Part shown: one piece after another, positions 1 to 5,485 of the stretch
Layout: every line of letters begins with the position of its first letter
Numbering within the stretch: position 1 is the first letter of the stretch
Assembly: GCA_964488085.1 (NCBI GenBank)
Contig: CAZATK010000023.1
Coordinates: forward strand, 1-5,665
Direction of reading: 5' to 3'
Source: CAZATK01 sp964488085
GTDB lineage: Bacteria > Patescibacteriota > Minisyncoccia > UBA6257 > UBA11618
Length of the DNA: 5,665 bases
Position numbers and translations under genes: made by a program
The notes under the pieces: generated by a model
Databases searched by the model: none
What the model saw: the letters and a program-made list of their open reading frames with translations, nothing else
What the model was told of the DNA's origin: nothing

Positions 1-57
1 TCAAAATACATGACTGGACAAAATATTGTTGTTGATGGCGGTTTTACTATTACATGA
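1..57 (+). CDS. C-terminal end of a short-chain dehydrogenase/reductase (partial)
   Basis: The first frame reads 18 residues and a TGA stop with no interruption: SKYMTGQNIVVDGGFTIT. The pattern Y-[MI]-T-G-Q-x-[IL]-x-V-D-G-G is the well-known C-terminal signature of classical SDR enzymes, the strand and turn that close the Rossmann fold near the substrate pocket. The rest of the gene, including the GxxxGxG cofactor motif and the YxxxK catalytic pair, lies outside the window. SDRs of this kind occur in nonulosonic-acid and flagellin-glycan clusters (PtmA-like), which fits the NeuB-family gene downstream, but the fragment is too short to fix the substrate. Its stop codon touches the first hairpin of the repeat element that follows. 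Confidence 0.85.
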   Translation, partial: SKYMTGQNIVVDGGFTIT

Positions 58-89
58 AGATACCACGGGCATAAGCCCGTGGTATCTTC
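56..89. repeat. Hairpin 1 of the palindromic element, 15-bp perfect stem
   Basis: Bases 56-70 are perfectly complementary to 75-89 around the 4-base loop ataa. The stem starts inside the TGA stop codon of the SDR gene. No T-run follows, so this is not an intrinsic terminator by itself. Confidence 0.9.
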
Positions 90-98
90 TGACTTCCT

Positions 99-122
99 CT
101 AATTTGCCCGTAGGCAAATTAG
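99..122. repeat. Hairpin 2 of the palindromic element, 10-bp stem
   Basis: ctaatttgcc (99-108) pairs with ggcaaattag (113-122) around the loop cgta. It directly abuts hairpin 3 with no spacer. Confidence 0.9.
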
Positions 123-137
123 TCTGGCTTCGCCAGA
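123..137. repeat. Hairpin 3 of the palindromic element, 6-bp stem
   Basis: tctggc (123-128) pairs with gccaga (132-137) around the loop ttc. It is the shortest arm and is followed by AAAA, not by a T-run on the plus strand. Confidence 0.75.
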
Positions 138-147
138 AAAACTTCAT

Positions 148-167
148 CCATGGGCTTATGCCCATGG
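148..167. repeat. Hairpin 4 of the palindromic element, 8-bp stem
   Basis: ccatgggc (148-155) pairs with gcccatgg (160-167) around the loop ttat. An outer stem of 5 bp (140-144 with 172-176) could extend it across a small internal loop. It is the inverted copy of hairpin 1, with one stem base pair changed from C-G to T-A on each arm. Confidence 0.9.
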
Positions 168-184
168 TATTAAGTTTTAAAGTC

Positions 185-211
185 ATAAGGGCTACATAGC
201 CCTTATTTTTT
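185..211 (+). terminator. Rho-independent terminator of the SDR transcript
   Basis: A 9-bp perfect stem, ataagggct (185-193) with agcccttat (198-206), has the loop acat and runs into six T residues (206-211). This is a typical intrinsic terminator for the upstream operon that ends with the SDR gene. The hairpin element lies between that stop codon and this terminator. The stem is nearly symmetric, but on the minus strand no comparable T-run follows. Confidence 0.85.
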
Positions 212-217
212 GTTGAC

Positions 218-246
218 TTGAAGGTTTATAAAATATAACTTCTAAT
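218..246 (+). promoter_or_regulatory. Candidate sigma70-type promoter of the neuB-like gene
   Basis: TTGAAG (218-223) and TCTAAT (241-246) are spaced by 17 bases, matching the -35 and -10 consensus at 4 and 5 of 6 positions. Transcription would start near 253, leaving a leader of about 20 bases. A competing reading is TTGACT (213-218) with TATAAC (234-239), whose boxes are good but whose spacer is only 15. A 6-bp inverted repeat (aaggtt 221-226, aacctt 250-255) flanks the -10 region and could be an operator, though this may be chance. Confidence 0.45.
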
Positions 247-263
247 AAGAACCTTAAAATAAA

Positions 264-269
264 GAGGTG
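264..269 (+). promoter_or_regulatory. Shine-Dalgarno site of the neuB-like gene
   Basis: GAGGTG lies 4 bases upstream of the ATG at 274 and matches the anti-SD complement well. It supports this start and shows the host does use SD sites, unlike the starts of the next two genes. Confidence 0.75.
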
Positions 270-273
270 TAAT

Positions 274-1248
274 ATGTGCGCGGTGAAAATCGGAACCAAA
301 AAAGTTGGCGACGGTTATCCCTGTTTTGTAATCGCTGAAATTGGCATTAATCATAATGGTAGTGTTGAAATTGCAAAAAAGTTAATTGACGTAGCAGTAG
401 AAGCCGGTTGTGATGCCGTCAAATTTCAAAAAAGAACGGTTCAGCGTGTTTATACACCAGAACAATTGGCTCAATCAAGAAAAGTTGATATAAGTATCGT
501 TCGTAATGGTATGGAGAGAATGGATATTGAAGATGTTAGATATTGCGTTTTCCCCGAAGAAAATTATAATAGATTGAAAAAAGACCCGACCAATACCACA
601 AACGGCGATTTAAAATTTGCTCTGGAGTTTAATTTAAAAGAATTTGATTTAATTGATATTTATTGTAAGAAAATGGGCATTATGTGGTTTGCTTCCTCTT
701 GGGATGGCCTAAGTGCTCATTTTGTTAATGGCTTTAACGTTCCCTGTCATAAGATTGCGTCTGCATGTTTGACACATTTAAACTTATTGCAAAGAGTTCG
801 TTCAAATGGCAAACCGGTTATTCTGTCCACCGGTGGCAGTTCAATAGAGCAAATTGAGAGAGCGGTGGAAGTTCTTGGCGAAGAAGATTTAATTATTTTA
901 CACTGTGTTGCAAGTTATCCCTGTAAAGATGAGGAAATAAACTTAATTACTATTAAGACTTTACAGCAAAAATTTCCTGGAATTCCCATTGGCTATAGTG
1001 GACACGAACTTGGAATTACGCCTTCATTGATGGCCGTCGCTTTCGGCGCCAGTGTTGTTGAACGGCATATTACAATGAATCGGGAAATGCCGGGGTCGGA
1101 TCATAAAGCAAGCCTTGAGCCGGAAGAAATAAAAATACTGGTATCTGAAATTAGGAGAATGGAGACTGTTCGCGGAGACGGCATTAAAAGAGTTTATAAT
1201 TCCGAAGTTGAAGTAATGAAAAAATTAAGAAGAAAAACGGACTTTTAG
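274..1248 (+). CDS. NeuB-family sugar-acid synthase (N-acetylneuraminate synthase-like), short form without SAF domain
   Basis: This 324-residue protein belongs to the NeuB family, which condenses phosphoenolpyruvate with an N-acetylated aminosugar to make nonulosonic acids (sialic, legionaminic, pseudaminic) in the cytoplasm. Family hallmarks are AEIGINHNG (21-29), KFQ (50-52), LSTGGSS (184-190), LHCVASYP (209-216), GYSGHE (240-245), and ERH (263-265), which carries the expected metal-ligand histidine, followed by PGSDHKASLEP (273-283). Together they cover a whole TIM barrel. An extra loop of about 30 residues (about 80-115, ending TTNGDLKFALEF) precedes the barrel's middle. After the linker motif ending KKLRRKTDF the protein stops, so the C-terminal SAF (antifreeze-like) domain of classical NeuB, usually about 60 residues, is absent. 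From memory, a clade of NeuB-like proteins with this TTNGD-type loop ends the same way, so the absence is probably natural rather than a truncation. The start has a good SD and the gene is followed at once by a terminator, so it is probably transcribed alone. The exact sugar product is not predictable. Confidence 0.92.
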   Translation: MCAVKIGTKKVGDGYPCFVIAEIGINHNGSVEIAKKLIDVAVEAGCDAVKFQKRTVQRVYTPEQLAQSRKVDISIVRNGMERMDIEDVRYCVFPEENYNRLKKDPTNTTNGDLKFALEFNLKEFDLIDIYCKKMGIMWFASSWDGLSAHFVNGFNVPCHKIASACLTHLNLLQRVRSNGKPVILSTGGSSIEQIERAVEVLGEEDLIILHCVASYPCKDEEINLITIKTLQQKFPGIPIGYSGHELGITPSLMAVAFGASVVERHITMNREMPGSDHKASLEPEEIKILVSEIRRMETVRGDGIKRVYNSEVEVMKKLRRKTDF

Positions 1249-1273
1249 GCGGCTTAACAGCCGCCTTTTTTTT
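1248..1273 (+). terminator. Rho-independent terminator of the neuB-like gene, starting on its stop codon
   Basis: ggcggct (1248-1254) pairs with agccgcc (1259-1265) around the loop taac, followed by eight T residues (1266-1273). The first stem base is the last base of the TAG stop codon. A GC-rich 7-bp stem with a long T-run predicts strong termination, which separates this gene from the next one. Confidence 0.93.
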
Positions 1274-1282
1274 ATATATAAT
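1254..1282 (+). promoter_or_regulatory. Near-consensus promoter overlapping the terminator; predicts a leaderless mRNA
   Basis: TTAACA (1254-1259, 5 of 6 to TTGACA) and a perfect TATAAT (1277-1282) are exactly 17 bases apart. The -35 box is the terminator loop plus its closing base pair, and the spacer contains the 3' stem arm and T-run. The usual start point, 7-9 bases beyond the -10 box, is 1289-1291, that is, at or next to the ATG at 1291. No SD precedes that ATG, which agrees with leaderless translation. Confidence 0.7.
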
Positions 1283-1290
1283 GTAAATCA

Positions 1291-2229
1291 ATGCGGATTT
1301 TATATTGGTCAGTTAATGAAAAATTAAAAAACGAAGCAGAAGAGAATTACAGAACGAAATTTGCGCTTAGTCTTAAAGAAACCGGACATATAAATATAAT
1401 TAGAAAACTAACATTTGATGGCGCCGCTCCCAACATTACTATAGAAAATATAGAAAGTCTGTTTGAATTTCTTGAGAATAAATTTTTAAAAGCGCCGTTA
1501 AGTGGCGTTGGATTAGAAATAGGTTCCGGGCCGGCAGTATTTAGCGCTATTCTTACTAAAAAAGAAAATATTAAGAAAATGTATGCGGTGGAAATATGCC
1601 AGAATATAGTGGAATTACTAATGCCAGAAACAGTAACAGGAATTGCTGGTGATAGTAGCGAAAAAATCGTAGGTTGCGTCGGAGATTTTAATAATTTAGA
1701 ACTACCCGATAGTAGCGTTGACTTTATTTTTGATTTTTTCTCTCTACATCACTCTAATAACCCACTTGTAACTCTGGGAGAATGTTATCGAGTTTTAAAA
1801 AAAGATGGATTTCTTCTAGCCCTAGATAAGGCTAGACCAGATAACTTAACTCAAGAAGACATAAATAAAATGTTAGATAAAGAATACGATAATGATTATA
1901 AAAATCAGTTTGGTATTCCAGTCAATCAAAAATTAACAAGACGCTTGAACGGTGAAAACGAATATCGGCTTAGAGACTGGATTGGTTTTTTTGAACAATG
2001 CGGATTTAAAAAGTTTGTACATTTTCATTTAGCACAATGCGTTGGTAATAAGCCATTAATTATGCTCAAAAAATTTTTATCAATTCTTCCCCTATTAACT
2101 CAAATATCTTTAACGGCATTATTGCCTAAACAAAAAAATTTATTTAGTATTTCCTATAACAATAGAATTTTTTCTCCGATTATAAATAATTTTAGAAAAG
2201 AAATGTCGCTAATGATTATTTATAAATAA
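1291..2229 (+). CDS. Class I SAM-dependent methyltransferase (Methyltransf_11-like)
   Basis: This 312-residue protein has the order of motifs of a class I (Rossmann-fold) methyltransferase: motif I GLEIGSG (74-80) for SAM binding, an acidic residue at the end of strand 2 in YAVEIC (98-103, E101), GDFNNLELPDSSVDFIF (131-147) covering the adenine-contact Asp and strand 4, LHH (152-154), and RVLKKDGFLLALDK (167-180) for strand 5. About 70 residues precede the core and about 130 follow it, with a hydrophobic stretch near 255-280 that may contact the membrane or a lipid-linked substrate. The ATG at 1291 is the only plausible start: an in-frame TAA lies 12 bases upstream and there is no SD. It begins a three-gene unit and is probably expressed from the promoter at 1254-1282. 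Methylation of a sugar, glycan intermediate or lipid is plausible from context; the acceptor atom is unknown. Confidence 0.85.
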   Translation: MRILYWSVNEKLKNEAEENYRTKFALSLKETGHINIIRKLTFDGAAPNITIENIESLFEFLENKFLKAPLSGVGLEIGSGPAVFSAILTKKENIKKMYAVEICQNIVELLMPETVTGIAGDSSEKIVGCVGDFNNLELPDSSVDFIFDFFSLHHSNNPLVTLGECYRVLKKDGFLLALDKARPDNLTQEDINKMLDKEYDNDYKNQFGIPVNQKLTRRLNGENEYRLRDWIGFFEQCGFKKFVHFHLAQCVGNKPLIMLKKFLSILPLLTQISLTALLPKQKNLFSISYNNRIFSPIINNFRKEMSLMIIYK

Positions 2230-2241
2230 TACAAATAAATT

Positions 2242-3321
2242 ATGATAAAACCACTCGATGGATCTCCCTTTATGAGTGATAACTGTTGGAATGCAATTAT
2301 TGATGCAGTTAAAGAACGTTCATTCCTAGAGGAAGAGATAAGATGCCTTGAGTGGGGTAGCGGAAACAGCACTATTAACCTATTAAGAACCGCTTTAAAT
2401 TTGAATCTAAACTTTAAGATGATATCAGTTGATCATGAAACTAATTTTTTCCCTTGGCTTGCGGAATCGGTTATAAATGAGTTTTTCGAAAAAACTGGAA
2501 AAAAGCCATCGGTCTCCTGGAGCCCCTTAAAAGGACCGATGATTTCCTTAAGGCAATTTAAAAAAGTCTTATCAGAGAGAAATAAATTTAAATGCTCTTC
2601 TTTGTATTGGCAAATTATTCTCAATAACAAACGTTTGCAATACATTGAAGGATATCAACCAAATTTTAAATTTTCTTTTATCAAAACTATAAAACAAATA
2701 ATCAAATTGATATTTATAGAATTAGATTATTGGTTTTGGATTATTAAGGGCGTAATTTATGGTTTTTTCTTAAAAGAAAAATCGAGTGAGAGATATCAAT
2801 TAAATGAACCGATAGTGATAAATAATTTTTTCGATTATTTTAATAAAAATCAAGTTTCTGGTTGTCTAAAAATTCAACAAGAAAAAATTTGCATGGAACT
2901 TTGGCACATTCCAAAACTTCAAATGTTTTGGCGTTATGAGTTATTATTAGATGGACCGATTACTCAATTGCCAGACTATGTAAATATTCCTGTTGAAGGT
3001 AAATTTGATATTATTTTCATTGATGGTAGAGCAAGAGTTTCTTGCGCAAAAAGAGTAAATAGAGATAACTTATTAAAGGGGGGTGGGTGGCTTTTTGTTC
3101 ACGATGCCTTTCGTTCTGAAATGATGGAGGTATTTAGAATGTTTAGCCGATCCCTTAAATTTATAAATGGTTCAAATAAAACATTAAATGGTAATAAAAG
3201 ATGCTCTGATGATTTTGGTCCTCCGTTGATTCAAACGGGAGATTCTCTATATAATTTAAATAAACAAATAATTCAGGAATTGTTTGTCTATCAAAACAAC
3301 CATGAAATCCAAAATAATTAA
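2242..3321 (+). CDS. Methyltransferase-like protein with a long insertion splitting the Rossmann core
   Basis: The 359-residue product starts with a SAM-binding half: CLEWGSGNST (35-44) as motif I and ISVDHE (61-66) as strand 2 with its acidic residue. The second half of the core appears only much later: FDIIFIDGRAR (255-265) as strand 4, then LLKGGGWLFVHDAF (277-290) as strand 5 with a conserved-looking HD pair. About 150 residues lie between. They include a hydrophobic, aromatic-rich stretch (about 148-177, with WFW at 164-166) that could be an amphipathic or membrane-dipping element. The IDGRAR and HDAF motifs recall methyltransferase families that act on sugars or polysaccharides, but I do not recognise a specific one. 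The start at 2242 has no SD and follows the previous stop by 12 bases, so the gene is probably cotranscribed. A later ATG at 2272 is possible but less likely, because the residues before it look like part of the domain. Confidence 0.75.
   Translation: MIKPLDGSPFMSDNCWNAIIDAVKERSFLEEEIRCLEWGSGNSTINLLRTALNLNLNFKMISVDHETNFFPWLAESVINEFFEKTGKKPSVSWSPLKGPMISLRQFKKVLSERNKFKCSSLYWQIILNNKRLQYIEGYQPNFKFSFIKTIKQIIKLIFIELDYWFWIIKGVIYGFFLKEKSSERYQLNEPIVINNFFDYFNKNQVSGCLKIQQEKICMELWHIPKLQMFWRYELLLDGPITQLPDYVNIPVEGKFDIIFIDGRARVSCAKRVNRDNLLKGGGWLFVHDAFRSEMMEVFRMFSRSLKFINGSNKTLNGNKRCSDDFGPPLIQTGDSLYNLNKQIIQELFVYQNNHEIQNN
3275..3278 (+). promoter_or_regulatory. Possible Shine-Dalgarno AGGA favouring an alternative TTG start
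   Basis: AGGA sits 5 bases before an in-frame TTG at 3284, six codons upstream of the ATG at 3302 that I chose for the dioxygenase. The ATG itself has no SD. If this site is used, the protein gains six residues (MSIKTT) at its N-terminus. Confidence 0.35.
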
Positions 3322-4201
3322 TTCTCTTATTCATAAAATCGTATCTCCACCGGGTCGTTTTGCGGGAGGATTTATTTTAAATCTTTTTGGATATCATGTT
3401 TTTCGAATTCTTCTTTTTAATTTACCATTTATTTTAAAAAATAAAATAACATTAGATGATAGTATGGATAAAGAAGTTTTAGAACAAATTGAAAAAGACG
3501 GAATAGCGGTTATTAATGATTTTTTTCCACAAGACGTTTTTCTTGAAATAAAAAAAGAATATGACCAGCTAAACATCGAGGTCGTTAATGAAAGAAGGCC
3601 GTATATGAAGAGAAGCGCCATCAATAGAGGCGAGAAACACTTGCCAGCTCCTAGAATAGAAAAATATATAACGAACAACCCTTTTATTAATAGGATTGTT
3701 CCTGCGGCTTCGCGTAAGAAAATATCGATTGTTCCCAAAGTTCAAGTAGAGAGAGGTCTTTTTTATCAGGAGGATTTAGGAAAACCAACAACTGATCAAG
3801 AGTCAAATAATTTACATTTTGATGTAAGTTATCCAACATTTAAGTGTTTTTTGTATATGACAGACACTGATAAAAATAATGCGGCTTTCACTTACGTTAA
3901 AGGATCTCAAAAAATGACGCTAGCTAGGTTGTGGATGGAATATAAAATGAGTGTATTATTTTGGTTCCGAGAGGCGAAACTTAATATAACACCAGAAGTA
4001 AGCCATGCGTTTATTGAAAAACAAGGTATGAAAATTACTCCAATGATTGGTAAAAGCAATACGTTAGTAATAGCTAATACAATGGGCTTTCATCGTAGAG
4101 GAGATTATTTAACAACAACTCCAAGACAATTAATAATAATGAATTATAGGGATTTAGATTCTTTAAAACTTTTAAGACAAAAATTATTCGAAAAAAGATA
4201 A
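3302..4201 (+). CDS. PhyH-like Fe(II)/2-oxoglutarate-dependent dioxygenase
   Basis: This 299-residue protein (from ATG 3302) looks like a phytanoyl-CoA dioxygenase family member, an enzyme class that hydroxylates a substrate using O2, Fe(II) and 2-oxoglutarate. The N-terminal part has the usual opening IEKDGIAVINDFF (about 63-75). The iron facial triad is visible as HFD (H172, D174) and a distal histidine in MGFH (H264), with R275 eleven residues later in the expected position to bind the 2-oxoglutarate carboxylate. The stretch CFLYMTDTDKNNAAFTYVKGS (about 182-202) is the usual barrel strand and turn after HxD, so the active site seems intact. The gene overlaps the previous one by 20 bases, indicating one operon and perhaps translational coupling. 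A TTG at 3284 with an AGGA upstream is an alternative start. Family members act on lipids, amino acids and sugars, so hydroxylation of a glycan or lipid is only an inference from context. Confidence 0.82.
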   Translation: MKSKIINSLIHKIVSPPGRFAGGFILNLFGYHVFRILLFNLPFILKNKITLDDSMDKEVLEQIEKDGIAVINDFFPQDVFLEIKKEYDQLNIEVVNERRPYMKRSAINRGEKHLPAPRIEKYITNNPFINRIVPAASRKKISIVPKVQVERGLFYQEDLGKPTTDQESNNLHFDVSYPTFKCFLYMTDTDKNNAAFTYVKGSQKMTLARLWMEYKMSVLFWFREAKLNITPEVSHAFIEKQGMKITPMIGKSNTLVIANTMGFHRRGDYLTTTPRQLIIMNYRDLDSLKLLRQKLFEKR

Positions 4202-4207
4202 TATGCT

Positions 4208-5485
4208 TTAATGAAAATCATGTGAGGGGTTTGACAACCCCCTTTTTTTCTCCAATTCCCAAAGAACAATATTAATAATAGTTCCCATAATTCTACTAAT
4301 AATAGAAGCTAATATAATTCCCATTACTCCCCCAATCATACCCATTATAATAAATAAAATAATTCTTATTAAATTATTAATTATTTGAGAAGCATAAATG
4401 CTTTTAATAAATTTTTTTGATAAAAAAATACTTCCCATAAAACCATTAGCGAGAGCAAATATTAAATCAATAGATAATATTTGAGAATAAAGAACCATAT
4501 CAGAATATTTTTTAAAAAAAATAAAAAATAAAAATGGAGCGATTATTATATAGAAACTACTTATTATACTACCTATAAAGACCGACTGGAAAAATCTTCT
4601 ATAAAAAGATTCGGAAATCTCGGAAAGAGATTGTGGCGATATTTTTGGTATTAAAAGTCCTGATATGGACTTTAATAAAGAATATATATAATTAGGAAAA
4701 AATTGGGCTATTGCATAATTAGCTAAAATCGCAGGTCCCCAAAAGTGAAATAACACTATTTTATCTAAGTTCTGGGCTAAAATACCAAATAATTCTAAAA
4801 ATGTTAGTTTATTTCCGTAACTAATTGCATTATTTTCGTACTTATTCGTTGGTCGAAAGTGTTTTATTGTTTTCCAAAAAAATAAAAAATTGATAATTAA
4901 GTAAATTAGGGCTTGTACTAATACGAGTAAAATTATATTTTTAATTGACAGTAAAGTAAAAATTATTCCTAAAGTAAAAATTACTTGAGTAATTAATGAA
5001 GATAGAGTAAATAGACGAAATTCTTTTTTACCTTGAAGATAAGATTGGTACGTTCCGAGAGCAGAATTAATTGGTTGAAAAACTCCTAAAATAATTAAAG
5101 ATATGGCTACTATATAATTTTGATAATATAAAAAATAAAGAGAAACAATAAAAGATGCCGTTGTAAATAACAATCCCCACTTTAAACGAAAAAAAACAAC
5201 TTTTTTAAGTGCCCCTTCTTCTCCTAACGCTACGGCTTGAGTTACAGCCGAATTCATTCCATTAAAAAGAAATATTTGTAAAATCCCTGCAATAGAAAAA
5301 ATAAATTTATAAATTCCATAATCATTTTGAGAAAGAAAATTAATTAAAATTAATCCCAATACAAAAGAAATAAGCGTAGAAATAGAATTTTCCGCGCTTA
5401 TCCAAAAACCGCCTTTTAAAAAATACCCTATATCTATCTGGAAAAATATCTGCGCCTTACTTTTTAACCATAGCAATACTGCCAT
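4208..5485 (-). CDS. Wzx-type flippase, MOP/MATE superfamily polysaccharide transporter
   Basis: This 425-residue, very hydrophobic protein has about 11-12 likely membrane segments, starting near residues 30-50 and 59-76 and ending with a closely spaced pair near 371-409. That length and layout fit oligosaccharide flippases (Wzx, RfbX, polysaccharide biosynthesis protein), which move undecaprenyl-linked sugar units to the outer face of the inner membrane. Family-like features are KGGFWISAENSISTL (24-38), the loop LSQNDYGIYKFI (51-62), and LTFLELFGILAQNLDKIVL (227-245), which resembles the usual mid-protein segment ending in DK. ATG at 5485 is chosen; an in-frame TTG two codons upstream (5491) is an alternative. 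Neither has a clear SD, and the start lies inside the end of the upstream gene, suggesting coupled translation. The gene converges on the dioxygenase gene, and its last codons contain that gene's terminator. It is notably more AT-rich than the neuB-like gene. Confidence 0.88.
   Translation of the reverse strand: MAVLLWLKSKAQIFFQIDIGYFLKGGFWISAENSISTLISFVLGLILINFLSQNDYGIYKFIFSIAGILQIFLFNGMNSAVTQAVALGEEGALKKVVFFRLKWGLLFTTASFIVSLYFLYYQNYIVAISLIILGVFQPINSALGTYQSYLQGKKEFRLFTLSSLITQVIFTLGIIFTLLSIKNIILLVLVQALIYLIINFLFFWKTIKHFRPTNKYENNAISYGNKLTFLELFGILAQNLDKIVLFHFWGPAILANYAIAQFFPNYIYSLLKSISGLLIPKISPQSLSEISESFYRRFFQSVFIGSIISSFYIIIAPFLFFIFFKKYSDMVLYSQILSIDLIFALANGFMGSIFLSKKFIKSIYASQIINNLIRIILFIIMGMIGGVMGIILASIISRIMGTIINIVLWELEKKRGLSNPSHDFH
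4226..4249 (+). terminator. Rho-independent terminator of the three-gene unit, nested in the flippase 3' end
   Basis: ggggtt (4226-4231) pairs with aacccc (4236-4241) around the loop tgac, then one C and seven T residues (4243-4249). On the plus strand this is a standard intrinsic terminator 25 bases after the dioxygenase stop. On the minus strand the same bases are codons for the end of the flippase (KKRGLSNP). No T-run follows the stem on the minus strand, so it should not stop flippase transcription. Confidence 0.8.

Larger units (their letters stand above)
56..170. mobile_element. Putative MITE or REP/BIME-like element made of four consecutive hairpins
   Basis: Four perfect hairpins follow one another in 115 bases: 56-89, 99-122, 123-137 and 148-167. 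The two outer hairpins are inverted copies of each other: the reverse complement of 63-85 matches 148-170 at 21 of 23 positions, including the loop (ataa against ttat). The two differences fall at positions paired with each other in the stem, so pairing is kept. Short direct motifs precede the inner and outer right hairpins (acttcctc at 92-99, acttcatc at 141-148). No protein is encoded. This architecture matches non-autonomous palindromic elements moved in trans, such as REP/BIME elements mobilised by Y1 (IS200/IS605, RAYT) transposases or a small MITE. The exact ends and the mobilising enzyme are not visible. A transcribed structured RNA or a 3'-end stabilising structure for the SDR mRNA is the main alternative. 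Confidence 0.55.

Noticed and set aside
1..186. Open frame of 61 codons on the minus strand
   Set aside because: It runs through the hairpin element and the antisense of the SDR tail, has no recognisable domain, and its residues simply reflect the palindromes.
185..211. Fifth hairpin as part of the mobile element
   Set aside because: It shares a gggc/gccc core with the outer hairpins, but its T-run, different flanks and different loop fit a plain terminator better.
2200..2241. Possible promoter before the second methyltransferase (TATAAA at 2221, TACAAA at 2230)
   Set aside because: No -35 box is found at a proper distance for either, and such A/T strings are expected by chance here; cotranscription from 1254-1282 is simpler.
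2433..2645. Open frame of 70 codons on the minus strand inside the second methyltransferase
   Set aside because: It is fully antisense to a well-supported gene, with no family resemblance and no initiation signal.
3394..3738. Hydrophobic 114-codon frame on the minus strand inside the dioxygenase gene
   Set aside because: Its hydrophobic look comes from reading AT-rich codons in antisense; the plus strand holds an intact dioxygenase with all metal ligands.
4185..4207. Minus-strand terminator after the flippase stop
   Set aside because: Only a 5-bp A/T stem with a 10-base loop is possible and its T-run lies in the loop, so it does not meet the form of an intrinsic terminator.
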